Part shown: in pieces, positions 15,894-24,566 of the stretch
Layout of the letters: every line of letters starts with the position of its first letter
Position numbering within the stretch: position 1 is the first letter of the stretch
The notes under the pieces: generated by a model
Databases searched by the model: none
Seen by the model: only the letters and a program-made list of their open reading frames with translations
What the model was told of the DNA's origin: nothing
From: Pseudaquabacterium inlustre
GTDB taxonomy: Bacteria; Pseudomonadota; Gammaproteobacteria; Burkholderiales; Burkholderiaceae_C
NCBI RefSeq assembly: GCF_038066595.1
Contig: NZ_JBBUTH010000004.1
Location: forward strand, 434,001 to 498,000
Reading direction: 5' to 3'
DNA: 64,000 nucleotides
Made by a program: the position numbers and the translations under genes

Positions 15894-16700
15894 TCAGCCC
15901 TGAGCCGCGTTCTTGCGCAGCGTCGGCAGGCCCACGCCGGCGGCGTCGAAACCGCCATCCACCGCCAGCACCTGACCGTTCACGTAGCTGGCGGCCGGGC
16001 TGCACAGGAAGCCGACCGCGTTGGCGATTTCCTCGGTGGTGCCGTAGCGGTTCAGCGGGATCACGTCGTGGTAGTCGGAGCGGATCGCCACGCTGTGCAC
16101 CAGCTTGGCCATCTCGGTTTCCACCGGCCCCGGGGCGATGGCGTTGACGCGGATGCCCACGGTGCCCAGTTCGGTGGCCTGCTGCTTGGTCAGGTGGATC
16201 AGCGCGCCCTTGCTGGTGCCGTAGGCCACGCGCAGCGTGCTGGCGCGCAGGCCCGAGATGCTGGCGATGTTGACCACCGCGCCGCCGCCGTTCTTCTTCA
16301 TCACCGGCGCCACGGCCTGGGTGCACAGGAAGGGGCCGTTCAGGTTGGTGCCCAGCACGGTCTGCCAGTCGGTCCAGGTGGTCTCGCCGATGGGCTTGAA
16401 CACGGCCACGCCGGCGTTGTTCACCAACGCGTCGATGCGGCCGAAGGCGGCCACGGTCTGCTCGGTGGCGGCCTGCACCTGCTCGGGCTGCGACACGTCC
16501 ATGTGCACGGCCAGCACGCGGGCGGGGTCGTTCAGCTCGGCGGCGGTGCGGCCCAGGGTCTCGGCGTCGATGTCCCACAGCGCCACGCGGTGGCCGTGGG
16601 CCAGGAACCAGTGCGCCACGGCCAGGCCGATGCCGCGGGCGCCGCCGGTGACCACGGCCACGGGGGCTGCACTGGCGGACGAGGGGTTGGAAGAGTTCAT
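15894..16700 (-). CDS. Short-chain dehydrogenase/reductase (FabG-like)
   Basis: NAD(P)-dependent oxidoreductase of the classical SDR family. The 268-residue protein has the cofactor loop VTGGARGIGLAVAHW (about residues 17-31), NNAG (near 92), catalytic Ser in NIASISGL and the YxxxK pair in AYGTSKGALIHL, then the substrate loop. GGAGACACCC precedes the ATG at 16700. It lies 41 bases downstream of the IclR gene on the same strand and diverges from the thiolase/CoA-ligase genes, so it probably oxidises a hydroxyacyl or alcohol intermediate of the same pathway. Substrate unknown. Confidence 0.85.
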   Translation of the reverse strand: MNSSNPSSASAAPVAVVTGGARGIGLAVAHWFLAHGHRVALWDIDAETLGRTAAELNDPARVLAVHMDVSQPEQVQAATEQTVAAFGRIDALVNNAGVAVFKPIGETTWTDWQTVLGTNLNGPFLCTQAVAPVMKKNGGGAVVNIASISGLRASTLRVAYGTSKGALIHLTKQQATELGTVGIRVNAIAPGPVETEMAKLVHSVAIRSDYHDVIPLNRYGTTEEIANAVGFLCSPAASYVNGQVLAVDGGFDAAGVGLPTLRKNAAQG

Positions 16701-16741
16701 GGGTGTCTCCGTTCTTCGGGTGTTGGGTGGGCTGCGGCAGT

Positions 16742-17644
16742 CTAGGCAGGGTGGGGGCGGTCCAGCGTGGGCATCGCTGCAGGCCCGCTGTGCATGCCGT
16801 CGGATGGGTCGCGGGCCTCGGCGGCCTGCAGGCTCACCAGTTCCTGGCTGGCCTGCATCAGGCGGTTGGCCAGCGCGCTGCGGCGCGCGGGCTGCAGCCG
16901 CGGCTCGATGGCGGCCAGGCTGATCGAGGCCACCGGGCGCTGCTGCGCATCCAGCACCGGCACGCCGATGGCCCAGCTGTTCTCCAGCACCAGGCCGGGG
17001 TTCAGGCAGTAGCCCTGGGCGCGGGTCTCGTGCACCAGGCGCCAGATGGCCTCGTCGGTGCAGCCGGGGTACAGGGTGGCGCGCGCTGCGGCATTGCGCG
17101 CCAGGATCTGTGCCACCGCTTCATCCGACAGTGCGGCCAGCATCGCGCAGCTGCCAGCGCCCACGCCCAGCGGCCAGCGGTCGCCCGGCTTGACCAGCTG
17201 GTTGCGGATCGGGAAGTCGCCTTCCACGCGGCTCAGGCAGATGCTTTCGATGCCGTGCAGCACGGTGAAGAACACCGTGTCGCCCGACTCCAGCGCCAGC
17301 GCGCGCAGGGCCGGCGCGGCCAGGCGCTGCAGCGCATAGCTGGGTTCGGCGGCCAGGCCCACCGCATAGGCCTCGGGCCCCAGTCGGTAGACGCCCGAGG
17401 CCGGGTCGTGCAGCACGAAGCCCTCGTCCACCAGCGTGCGGGTCAGGCGGATGGCGGTGCTCTTGTTCAGGCCCAGGCGGCGGCCGATCTCGCCCATGCG
17501 CAGGCCGCCCGGGCCCACACGCGTGAGCAGGCGCAGCACCGACAGGCCGCGGCGCAGGGTTTGCGCGCCGGCGGTCTCCTGGCCGGGCAGTTCGCTGCCG
17601 GCTGCGGCGGAATCTGGCGTTAACCCGGAGTCGGGTGTCCACAT
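16742..17644 (-). CDS. IclR-family transcriptional regulator
   Basis: DNA-binding regulator, likely controlling the divergent catabolic genes. The 300-residue protein has an N-terminal winged helix-turn-helix (about residues 28-90; LRRGLSVLRLLTRVGPGG, MGEIGRRLGLNKSTAIRLTR) and the IclR effector-binding domain (GDTVFFTVLHGIESICLSRV to SISLAAIEPRL). The start ATG at 17644 lies inside a 16-bp motif that recurs near the divergent thiolase gene, which suggests autoregulation. AGG about 6 bases upstream serves as a weak ribosome site. Effector unknown. Confidence 0.88.
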   Translation of the reverse strand: MWTPDSGLTPDSAAAGSELPGQETAGAQTLRRGLSVLRLLTRVGPGGLRMGEIGRRLGLNKSTAIRLTRTLVDEGFVLHDPASGVYRLGPEAYAVGLAAEPSYALQRLAAPALRALALESGDTVFFTVLHGIESICLSRVEGDFPIRNQLVKPGDRWPLGVGAGSCAMLAALSDEAVAQILARNAAARATLYPGCTDEAIWRLVHETRAQGYCLNPGLVLENSWAIGVPVLDAQQRPVASISLAAIEPRLQPARRSALANRLMQASQELVSLQAAEARDPSDGMHSGPAAMPTLDRPHPA

Positions 17645-17652
17645 ATTGAACC
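17637..17652. promoter_or_regulatory. Putative IclR-family operator, copy 1
   Basis: The 16-mer GTCCACATATTGAACC covers the start codon and ribosome site of the IclR regulator gene. It matches 15 of 16 bases with a second copy at 17759-17774, in the same orientation. The recurrence at both ends of the divergent intergenic region is the evidence; binding is inferred. Confidence 0.5.
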
Positions 17653-17758
17653 TGTTTCTGCGCCACCTAGGGCAAAGGCGGGTGGTGGCTGCGCGATTGC
17701 TGCCTAGAATTTTTCCGGAATCGTGTGATGAATGGCCCAGGGCTTACCCGATCGCCAG

Positions 17759-17774
17759 GTGCACATATTGAACC
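17759..17774. promoter_or_regulatory. Putative IclR-family operator, copy 2
   Basis: GTGCACATATTGAACC, 122 bp from copy 1 and 38 bp before the thiolase start codon. Here the core extends to ATTG-AAC-CAAT, a short dyad as expected for a dimeric regulator. Confidence 0.5.
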
Positions 17775-17811
17775 AATTTGGTCTGCCACGGCGGGCCGCA
17801 GGAGTCTCGCC

Positions 17812-18984
17812 ATGACCAAGGCCGCCCACATCGTCGGCTGGGGCCACACGCCCTTCGGCAAGCACGACGCGCTGGATCTGGAGCAACTGTTCCGCGACGC
17901 CGCGCTGCCCGCCATCGCCAGCGCCGGCCTGGCCCCGGCCGACATCGACGGCGTGTTCGTCGGCCACTTCAATGGCGGCTTCGTGCGGCAGGACTTCAGC
18001 GGCGCCTTGGCCGCGCTGGCTGTTCCCCAGTTGCGCCATGTGCCGGCCGTGCGGCTGGAGAACGCCTGCGCCACCGGCTCGGCCGCCATCTGGGCCGCGC
18101 TGGATGCGGTGCAGAGCGGGCGCCTGAAGCGCGCGCTGGTGGTGGGCCTGGAGAAGATGAACACGCTGCCCAGCGCGCAGATCGGCGAGGTGCTGCTGCG
18201 CTGCTCGTACGTGAAGGAAGAGGGCGACACGCCCGGCGGCTTTGCCGGCGTGTTCGGCCAGATCGCGGGCGCCTACTTCGAGCGTTTCGGCGACCAGAGC
18301 GATGCGCTGGCGGCCATCTCGGCCAAGAACCACGCCAACGGCGTGCGCAACCCGCTGGCCCACATGCGCCGTGATCTGGGCTTCGACTTCTGCCGCAACG
18401 CATCGGACAAGAACCCCTTCGTCGCCGGGCCGCTGAAGCGCTCGGACTGCTCGCTGGTGAGTGATGGCGCCGCCGCGCTGGTGATCAGCGCCGAGCCGCT
18501 GGCCGGCGCGCAGGTGCCCGCCGTGCGCTGGCGCTCGCGAACCCAGGTCAACGAGTACCTGCCGCTGTCGCGCCGCGATCCCACGCGGCTGGAGGGCGCG
18601 GCGCTGGCCTGGCAGCGCGGCCTGGCCGATGCGGGCGTGGGCCTGGACGACCTGCGCTTCGTCGAGACGCACGACTGCTTCACGATCGCCGAACTGCTGG
18701 AGTACGAGGCCATGGGCCTGGCGCCGCAGGGGCAGGGCGCCCGCGTGATCCTGGATGGTGTGAGCCGCTTCGACGGCAAGCTGCCGGTCAACCCGTCGGG
18801 CGGCCTGAAGTCGCGCGGCCACCCGATCGGCGCCACCGGTGTGTCGCAGCATGTGATGGCGGCCATGCAGCTGTCGGGCACTGCGGGCGACATGCAGCTG
18901 GGCGATGCGCGTCTGGGCGCGGTGTTCAACATGGGTGGTGCGGCGGTGGCCAACTACCTGAGCATTCTGGAGGCGACGGCGTGA
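17812..18984 (+). CDS. Thiolase-family protein (SCP-x-like acyl-CoA acyltransferase)
   Basis: Probable thiolytic or condensing enzyme acting on an acyl-CoA. The start at ATG 17812 is supported by AGGAG 8 bases upstream; the frame opens 29 codons earlier without support. The 390-residue protein has the nucleophile Cys86 in ENACATGSAA, ETHDCFTIAE near residue 286 and GGLKSRGHPIGATG with His337. The pattern matches the SCP-x/thiolase-like branch rather than PhaA/FadA. It leads a plus-strand operon with a CoA ligase and TRAP transporter. Substrate unknown. Confidence 0.85.
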   Translation: MTKAAHIVGWGHTPFGKHDALDLEQLFRDAALPAIASAGLAPADIDGVFVGHFNGGFVRQDFSGALAALAVPQLRHVPAVRLENACATGSAAIWAALDAVQSGRLKRALVVGLEKMNTLPSAQIGEVLLRCSYVKEEGDTPGGFAGVFGQIAGAYFERFGDQSDALAAISAKNHANGVRNPLAHMRRDLGFDFCRNASDKNPFVAGPLKRSDCSLVSDGAAALVISAEPLAGAQVPAVRWRSRTQVNEYLPLSRRDPTRLEGAALAWQRGLADAGVGLDDLRFVETHDCFTIAELLEYEAMGLAPQGQGARVILDGVSRFDGKLPVNPSGGLKSRGHPIGATGVSQHVMAAMQLSGTAGDMQLGDARLGAVFNMGGAAVANYLSILEATA

Positions 18985-19069
18985 GCGGGCCGAGCGCTGG
19001 GCCGCTCCCGAGCCGGCCCGCCATCCCCTCGGGGGATCGGCCGGCGTACTCGCCGGGCGAGGGGCAGAC

Positions 19070-20683
19070 ATGAATCCGGCACAGACCACGAACCTGGCGC
19101 GGCTGCTGACGCACACCGCGCGGCTGTTTCCTGATCGACCCGCGCTGATCCACGGCGACCGCACCTGGACCTGGCAGGAGATCGACGCACGCGTCGATGC
19201 GCTGGTGGCCGCGCTCACCGCGCTGGGTGTGCGCCAGGGCGACCGCATCCTGCTGCAGTCGCGCAACAACGTGCAGGTGTTCGAGAGCTGCTGGGCCGCG
19301 TTCCGCATGGGCTGCGTGTGGGTGCCGACGAACTTCCGGCTCACGCCGGCCGAGGTGGCCTATCTGGGCAGCAGCAGTGGCGCCGCGGCGATGATCGTCG
19401 AGGACCTGTTCGAAGGCCATGCCGCCGCGGTGCGCGCCGAGTCACCCGCGCTGCGCCATGTGCTGTGGATCGGCCAGCCGCCGGCTGCTGCGCTGTCCAG
19501 CGGCAATGACCACTGTTATGAATCGCTGCTGGCCCGCCATGCCGGCGCCGCGCCGGCCGAGGCCACGGTGGCGCACGACGACCCGCTGTGGTTCTTCTAC
19601 ACCTCGGGCACCACCGGCCGGCCCAAGGCCGGCATCCTCACGCATGGCCAGATGGCCTTCGTGGTCACCAACCACCTGGCCGACCTGATCCCTGGCACCA
19701 CCGAGGCCGATGTGTCGATCGCCGTGGCACCGCTGTCGCACGGCGCCGGCATCCATGCGCTGCTGAACGTGGCGCGTGGCGCGGCCACGGTGCTGATGCC
19801 CGGCGAGAAGCTGGATGTCGAGGTGTTCTGGCAACTGGTGCAGCGCCACCGCGTCAGCAACCTGTTCACCGTGCCCACCATCGTCAAGATGCTGGTCGAG
19901 CACCCGTCGGTGGACCAGCACGACCACAGTTCGCTGAAGTTCGTGATCTACGCCGGCGCGCCGATGTACCGCGCCGACCAGCGCCTGGCCCTGCAGAAGC
20001 TGGGCCCGAAGCTGGTGCAGTACTTCGGCCTGGGCGAGGTGACCGGCTGCATCACCGTGCTGCCCGCGCACATGCATTCGGCCGACGATGCCGACCCGAA
20101 CGCCAACGTGGGAAGCTGCGGCCGCCCGCGCACCGGCATGGAAGTGGCCATCCTCGATGCCGACATGAAGCCGCTGCCCACCGGTGAGGTGGGCGAGATC
20201 TGCGTGCGCGGCCCGGCGGTGTTTGCCGGCTACCACGCCAACCCCGAGGCCACGGCCAAGGCGCTGCGCGGCGGCTGGTTCCACACCGGCGATCTGGGCC
20301 GTGTGGATGCCCGCGGCCTGCTCTACATCACCGGCCGCGAGAGCGACATGTACATCTCGGGCGGCAGCAACGTCTACCCACGCGAGTGCGAGGAACTGCT
20401 GCTCACCCACCCCGGCGTGGCCGAGGTGGCCGTGCTGGGCGTGCCCGATCGCCACTGGGGCGAGGTGGGCGTGGCCGTGGTGGTACGCCGCGAAGGCGTC
20501 GAGCCCGTCGATGAGGCCGCGCTGATCGCCTTCCTGGATGGCCGGCTGGCCCGCTACCGCTGGCCGCGCCAGGTGTTCTTCTGGGATGCGCTGCCCAAGT
20601 CGGGCTACGGCAAGATCACCAAGAAGGACGTGCGCGCACTGCTGTATGAACGCGGCGAGGTGCAGCCGCTGTCGCCCGACTGA
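19070..20683 (+). CDS. Acyl-CoA synthetase (AMP-dependent ligase)
   Basis: ANL-superfamily enzyme that activates a carboxylate to its CoA thioester through an acyl-adenylate. The 537-residue protein has the P-loop-like motif FFYTSGTTGRPKAGILTHG (about residues 174-192), the YFGLGEVTG adenine-binding segment, GWFHTGDLGRVDARG (near 401) with the conserved Asp, ITGRESDMYISGGSNVYP hinge and the C-terminal catalytic lysine in SGYGKITKKD. It lies 85 bases after the thiolase and probably activates whatever the downstream TRAP system imports. Confidence 0.92.
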   Translation: MNPAQTTNLARLLTHTARLFPDRPALIHGDRTWTWQEIDARVDALVAALTALGVRQGDRILLQSRNNVQVFESCWAAFRMGCVWVPTNFRLTPAEVAYLGSSSGAAAMIVEDLFEGHAAAVRAESPALRHVLWIGQPPAAALSSGNDHCYESLLARHAGAAPAEATVAHDDPLWFFYTSGTTGRPKAGILTHGQMAFVVTNHLADLIPGTTEADVSIAVAPLSHGAGIHALLNVARGAATVLMPGEKLDVEVFWQLVQRHRVSNLFTVPTIVKMLVEHPSVDQHDHSSLKFVIYAGAPMYRADQRLALQKLGPKLVQYFGLGEVTGCITVLPAHMHSADDADPNANVGSCGRPRTGMEVAILDADMKPLPTGEVGEICVRGPAVFAGYHANPEATAKALRGGWFHTGDLGRVDARGLLYITGRESDMYISGGSNVYPRECEELLLTHPGVAEVAVLGVPDRHWGEVGVAVVVRREGVEPVDEAALIAFLDGRLARYRWPRQVFFWDALPKSGYGKITKKDVRALLYERGEVQPLSPD

Positions 20684-20731
20684 CCCGCACCGCTGAACAA
20701 CACTTTCCCCCGACCCGCTGAGGAGACACCG

Positions 20732-21739
20732 ATGACGATGAACCGCCGCACCCTGCTGGCCAGTGCCAGCGCGCTGGCCCTGCCTGCTGCCGCCTTTGCC
20801 CAGGGCAAGGCCGAATTCCAGCTGAAGTACGCGAACAACCTGCCGGTCACGCACCCGATGAACGTGCGCGCCAACGAGATGGCCGCCAAGATCCTGGCCG
20901 AGACCAAGGGCCGGGTCGAGATCAAGATCTTCCCCAGCAGCCAGCTGGGCAACGACACCGACACGCTGGGCCAGGTGCGCTCGGGCGCGGTGGACTTCTT
21001 CACGCTGTCGCCGCTGATCCTGGGCAACCTGATCCCCTCGGCGCAGATCAGCGGCGTGGGCTTCGCGTTCAAGGACTACGGCCAGGTGTGGGCCGCGATG
21101 GACGGCACGCTGGGCGCCCATGTGCGCAAGGAGATCGCCGCCAAGTCGCCGCTGATGGCCTTCGAGAAGATCTGGGACAACGGCTACCGCCAGATGACCA
21201 GCAGCGCCCGCGCCATCACCAAGCCCGAGGACCTGAAGGGCATGAAGATGCGCGTGCCGCCCAGCCCGTTCTGGGTGTCGATGTTCAAGGCCTTCGAGGC
21301 CAGCCCGGCGACGATCAACTTCGCCGAGGTCTACACCGCGCTGCAGACCAAGGTGGTGGATGGCCAGGAGAACCCGCTGGCCATCATCGCCACGGCCAAG
21401 TTGAACGAGGTGCAGCAGTACTGCTCGGTCACCAACCACATGTGGGACGGCTTCTGGTTCCTGGCCAACAAGAAGAGCTTCGAGCGCCTGCCGGCCGATC
21501 TGCAGGAGATCGTGGCGCGCAACATCAACGCCGCCGCGATGCTCGAACGTGACGACGTCAAGAAGCTCAACGACGGCCTGATGGGCGAGCTCAAGGCCAA
21601 GGGCATGCAGTTCAACACCACCGATGCCGAGCTGTTCCGCGCCAAGCTGCGCGCCGCCGGCTTCTATGCCGAGTGGCACAAGAAGTTCGGTGACGAGGCC
21701 TGGGCGCTGCTCGAGAAGTACACCGGAAAGCTGGTCTGA
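20732..21739 (+). CDS. TRAP transporter solute-binding protein (DctP family)
   Basis: Periplasmic carboxylate-binding subunit of a TRAP transporter. The 335-residue precursor starts with a twin-arginine-like signal (MTMNRRTLLASASALAL, cleavage after AFA). The mature protein has FQLKYANNLPVTHPMNVRANEM, the IKIFPSSQLGND loop and MKMRVPPSPFW, where the Arg normally clamps the ligand carboxylate, then VDGQENPLAII. GAGGAGACACC precedes the ATG. The fused permease gene follows 16 bases later. The ligand cannot be read from the sequence. Confidence 0.92.
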   Translation: MTMNRRTLLASASALALPAAAFAQGKAEFQLKYANNLPVTHPMNVRANEMAAKILAETKGRVEIKIFPSSQLGNDTDTLGQVRSGAVDFFTLSPLILGNLIPSAQISGVGFAFKDYGQVWAAMDGTLGAHVRKEIAAKSPLMAFEKIWDNGYRQMTSSARAITKPEDLKGMKMRVPPSPFWVSMFKAFEASPATINFAEVYTALQTKVVDGQENPLAIIATAKLNEVQQYCSVTNHMWDGFWFLANKKSFERLPADLQEIVARNINAAAMLERDDVKKLNDGLMGELKAKGMQFNTTDAELFRAKLRAAGFYAEWHKKFGDEAWALLEKYTGKLV

Positions 21740-21755
21740 GGCAGGCGGCACACCC

Positions 21756-23636
21756 ATGACGGCATCCAGCACCTCCACGGCCGACAACCCCGACGCCTTC
21801 TCGCTGCCCAACGAGTTGGAACCGCCGCGTGCCGGCGCCTGGCTGCTGCGGCCCATCGAGTGGGTGTCGGCGGCGTTGATGCTGGCCATCGTGGGCATGC
21901 TGCTGGCCGGGGTGGCGTCGCGCTACCTGCTGGGCGCGCCGCTGACCTGGGTGGACGAGGCGGTGTCCATCGCCTTCCTGTGGCTGGCCATGCTGGGCTC
22001 GGCGATTGCCATCCACCGCAACGAGCACCTGCGGCTCACCGTGTTCCTGCAGATGCTGCCCGAGCGCCTGCAGGGGCCGGTGCAGGCCTTCGGCCTGGGC
22101 GTGGTGGCGCTGTTCCTGCTGGCCCTGGTGCGGCCGGCGCTCGAGTACATCGAGAGCGAGTCCTACGTCACCACACCGGCCCTCGAGATCGCCAACAGCT
22201 GGCGCGTGGCGGCCATCGCGTTCGGTGTGTTCGCGATGCTGGCGGTGCTGGCCGGCCATGCGTGGCGCACCTGCCGCAAGTCGCACCTGGCCGGCGCGGT
22301 CGTGGTGCTGGCGGCGCTGGCCGCCGGCTGCTGGGCGCTGAAGCCGGTGTTCGCCGACCTGGGCACGTTGAACATCGTGGTCTTCCTGATCGGCTTCGTC
22401 GCGGTCGGTCTGGCGGCCGGCGTGCCCATCGCGTTCTGCTTCGGCATCGGCACGCTGGCCTTCATCGCGTTCTCCACCCAGGTGCCGGTGGGCGTGGTGG
22501 TGGGGCGTATGGACGAGGGCATGTCCAGCCTGGTGCTGGTGTCGGTGCCCATCTTCGTGCTGCTGGGCTGCGTGCTCGACGCCACCGGCATGGGCAAGGC
22601 CATCATCGACTTCCTGGCCTCGCTGGTGGGCCATGTGAAGGGCGGCATGAGCTACGTGCTGCTGGGCTCGCTATTCATCGTCTCGGGCATCTCGGGCTCC
22701 AAGGTGTCGGACATGGCCACCGTGGCGCCGGCGCTGTTCCCCGAGATGAAGCGCCGCGGGCAGAAGCCCCGGGAGATGATCGCGCTGCTGTCCACCGGTG
22801 CGGCCATGGCCGACACCGTGCCGCCCAGCATCGTGCTGATCGTGCTGGGCTCGGTGGCCGGCGTGTCGATCGCCGGGTTGTTCCAGGCCGGCGTCACCGT
22901 CGCCCTGGTGCTGCTGCTGGCGCTGGCGGTGCTGGCACGCTGGCAGGCCCGGCATGAGCAGATGGGCGGCGTCCAGCGCGCACCGCTGGCCGTGGTGGGC
23001 CGCACGCTGCTGGTGGCCGGCCCGGCCCTGGTGCTGCCCTTCCTGATCCGCGGGGCGGTGGGGGGCGGCGTGGCCACCGCCACCGAGGTGTCGACCATCG
23101 CGGTGCTGTACGCCATGCTGATCGGTGCCGTGATGTACGGCGGCATCGGCCTGCGCAAGATCTACGACATGCTGGTGGAGACCGCCGCGCTGTCCGGCGC
23201 CATCCTGATGATCCTGGGCACCGCGCTGGCGATGGCCTGGGCCATCACCCAGTCGGGCGTGGCGCAGGAACTGGCGGCCTTCATGAAGGGCCTGCCCGGC
23301 GGCGTGCCCACCTTCCTGGCCGTGACCATCGCCATCTTCCTGGTGCTGGGCTGCATCCTCGAAGGCCTGCCGGCCCTGCTGCTGATGGCGCCGCTGATGT
23401 TCCCGATCGCCAAGAGCCTGGGTATCAACGACGTGCACTACGCCATGGTGGTGGTGGTGGCCATGAACATCGGCCTGATGATGCCGCCGGTGGGCGTGGG
23501 CTTCTACATCGCCTGCCGCATCGGCAATGTCTCGCCCGACGAGGCCATGGGCGCGATCTGGCCCTACCTGGTGGCCCTGCTGGTGGGGCTGGTGGTGGTG
23601 GCGGCGGTGCCGGCCATCTCCACCGCCGTGCTGTAG
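21756..23636 (+). CDS. TRAP transporter permease, fused DctQ-DctM
   Basis: Single inner-membrane protein combining the small (DctQ, four membrane helices, about residues 20-190) and large (DctM, from about residue 200) subunits. The start at ATG 21756 gives 626 residues; the frame is open upstream over the binding-protein gene. In the Q part, WVDEAVSIAFLWLAMLGSAIAI is typical; in the M part FVAVGLAAGVPIAFCFGIG, GSKVSDMATVAP and LMMPPVGVGFYIA match the DctM core. Fusions of this kind are known. It uses a sodium gradient with the upstream binding protein. Confidence 0.92.
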   Translation: MTASSTSTADNPDAFSLPNELEPPRAGAWLLRPIEWVSAALMLAIVGMLLAGVASRYLLGAPLTWVDEAVSIAFLWLAMLGSAIAIHRNEHLRLTVFLQMLPERLQGPVQAFGLGVVALFLLALVRPALEYIESESYVTTPALEIANSWRVAAIAFGVFAMLAVLAGHAWRTCRKSHLAGAVVVLAALAAGCWALKPVFADLGTLNIVVFLIGFVAVGLAAGVPIAFCFGIGTLAFIAFSTQVPVGVVVGRMDEGMSSLVLVSVPIFVLLGCVLDATGMGKAIIDFLASLVGHVKGGMSYVLLGSLFIVSGISGSKVSDMATVAPALFPEMKRRGQKPREMIALLSTGAAMADTVPPSIVLIVLGSVAGVSIAGLFQAGVTVALVLLLALAVLARWQARHEQMGGVQRAPLAVVGRTLLVAGPALVLPFLIRGAVGGGVATATEVSTIAVLYAMLIGAVMYGGIGLRKIYDMLVETAALSGAILMILGTALAMAWAITQSGVAQELAAFMKGLPGGVPTFLAVTIAIFLVLGCILEGLPALLLMAPLMFPIAKSLGINDVHYAMVVVVAMNIGLMMPPVGVGFYIACRIGNVSPDEAMGAIWPYLVALLVGLVVVAAVPAISTAVL

Positions 23637-23660
23637 GCCGGACGCGGGCAAGGTGCCGGC

Positions 23661-24566
23661 ATGCCGCAACTGATGCGCGAGATCCGCCACCCCGGCCCGG
23701 TGGCGCCGCAACGCCAGCAGGTGGCCCCGGCCAGCCTGCGCGAGGTGGCGCTGACGCTGGCGCCGGGCCGCAGCCTGCTGGATGCGGTGCGCGAGGCGCT
23801 GGACGCGGCGGCGCAGGCCCACGGCCTGCCGGTGCCCTGCCGTTCGGCCGTGCTGCGGCTGGGCGAACCTGGGCGGGGCGCAGCCATGTTCCCGTTCGCC
23901 TGGGTGATGCCGGCGCGCTCGAAGACCACCGCCCATGCCGTCTACTTCAGTGACCGCTTCGAGGCCGCGCAGCCGGTGCACCTGCGCGATGCCACCGTCA
24001 CCTACGGCCAGCGCGACGGCCTGCCGTTCCTGCATTGCCACGCCGATTGGCGCGACGGGCAGGGCCAGCGCCGCTGCGGCCATGTGCTGCCCGGCGACGC
24101 GGTGCTGACCGAGCCGCTGCCCGCCCGCGCCTGGCTGCTGCAGGGCGCCGGCTTCCAGGTGCGGGCCGATGCCGAGACCGCGTTCTCGCTGTTCCAGCCG
24201 GTGGCCGATGACGCCGGCCTCGGGCCGCAGCCCGGCGCGCTGGCCGTGCGCCTGGCGCCCAACACCGACGTCTGCCTGGCGCTGGAGGCGCTGTGCCGCC
24301 GCCACGGCATCGCGCAGGCCGTGGTGCGCGGCGGCGTCGGCAGCACGGTGGGGGCGGTGTTCGACGACGGTCGCGTGGTCCAGCCCTTCGTCACCGAGAC
24401 CCTGGTGCGCGCGGGCCGCATCGCGCCCGGTGCCGATGGCCAGCTGCGCGCTGAACTGGATGTGAGCCTGGTCGACCACACCGGCGGCATCACCGACGGC
24501 CGGCTGGCGCGCGGACGCAACCCGGTGCTGGTGACCTTCGAGCTGGTGCTCGAGGCCGATCAGTAG
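23661..24566 (+). CDS. Tandem PPC/DUF296-domain protein of the TRAP cluster
   Basis: 301-residue protein of unknown role. Two PPC-like (DUF296) units are visible. The first (about residues 20-150) has FLHCHADW and CGHVLPGD, the His-rich pattern that binds metal in some family members. The second (about 190-300) has APNTDVCLALEALCRRHGIA, VRGGVGSTVGAVF and VDHTGGITDGRLARGRNPVL. No membrane segment or signal peptide is visible. It lies 24 bases after the TRAP permease and ends the operon, overlapping the convergent ppsR by 7 bases. It could be a regulator or a metal-dependent enzyme; neither is shown. Confidence 0.75.
   Translation: MPQLMREIRHPGPVAPQRQQVAPASLREVALTLAPGRSLLDAVREALDAAAQAHGLPVPCRSAVLRLGEPGRGAAMFPFAWVMPARSKTTAHAVYFSDRFEAAQPVHLRDATVTYGQRDGLPFLHCHADWRDGQGQRRCGHVLPGDAVLTEPLPARAWLLQGAGFQVRADAETAFSLFQPVADDAGLGPQPGALAVRLAPNTDVCLALEALCRRHGIAQAVVRGGVGSTVGAVFDDGRVVQPFVTETLVRAGRIAPGADGQLRAELDVSLVDHTGGITDGRLARGRNPVLVTFELVLEADQ

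Noticed and set aside
17713..17720. TTCCGGAA palindrome between the IclR gene and the thiolase gene
   Set aside because: Only 8 bp and single; not repeated elsewhere in the region, unlike the CACATATTGAACC motif.
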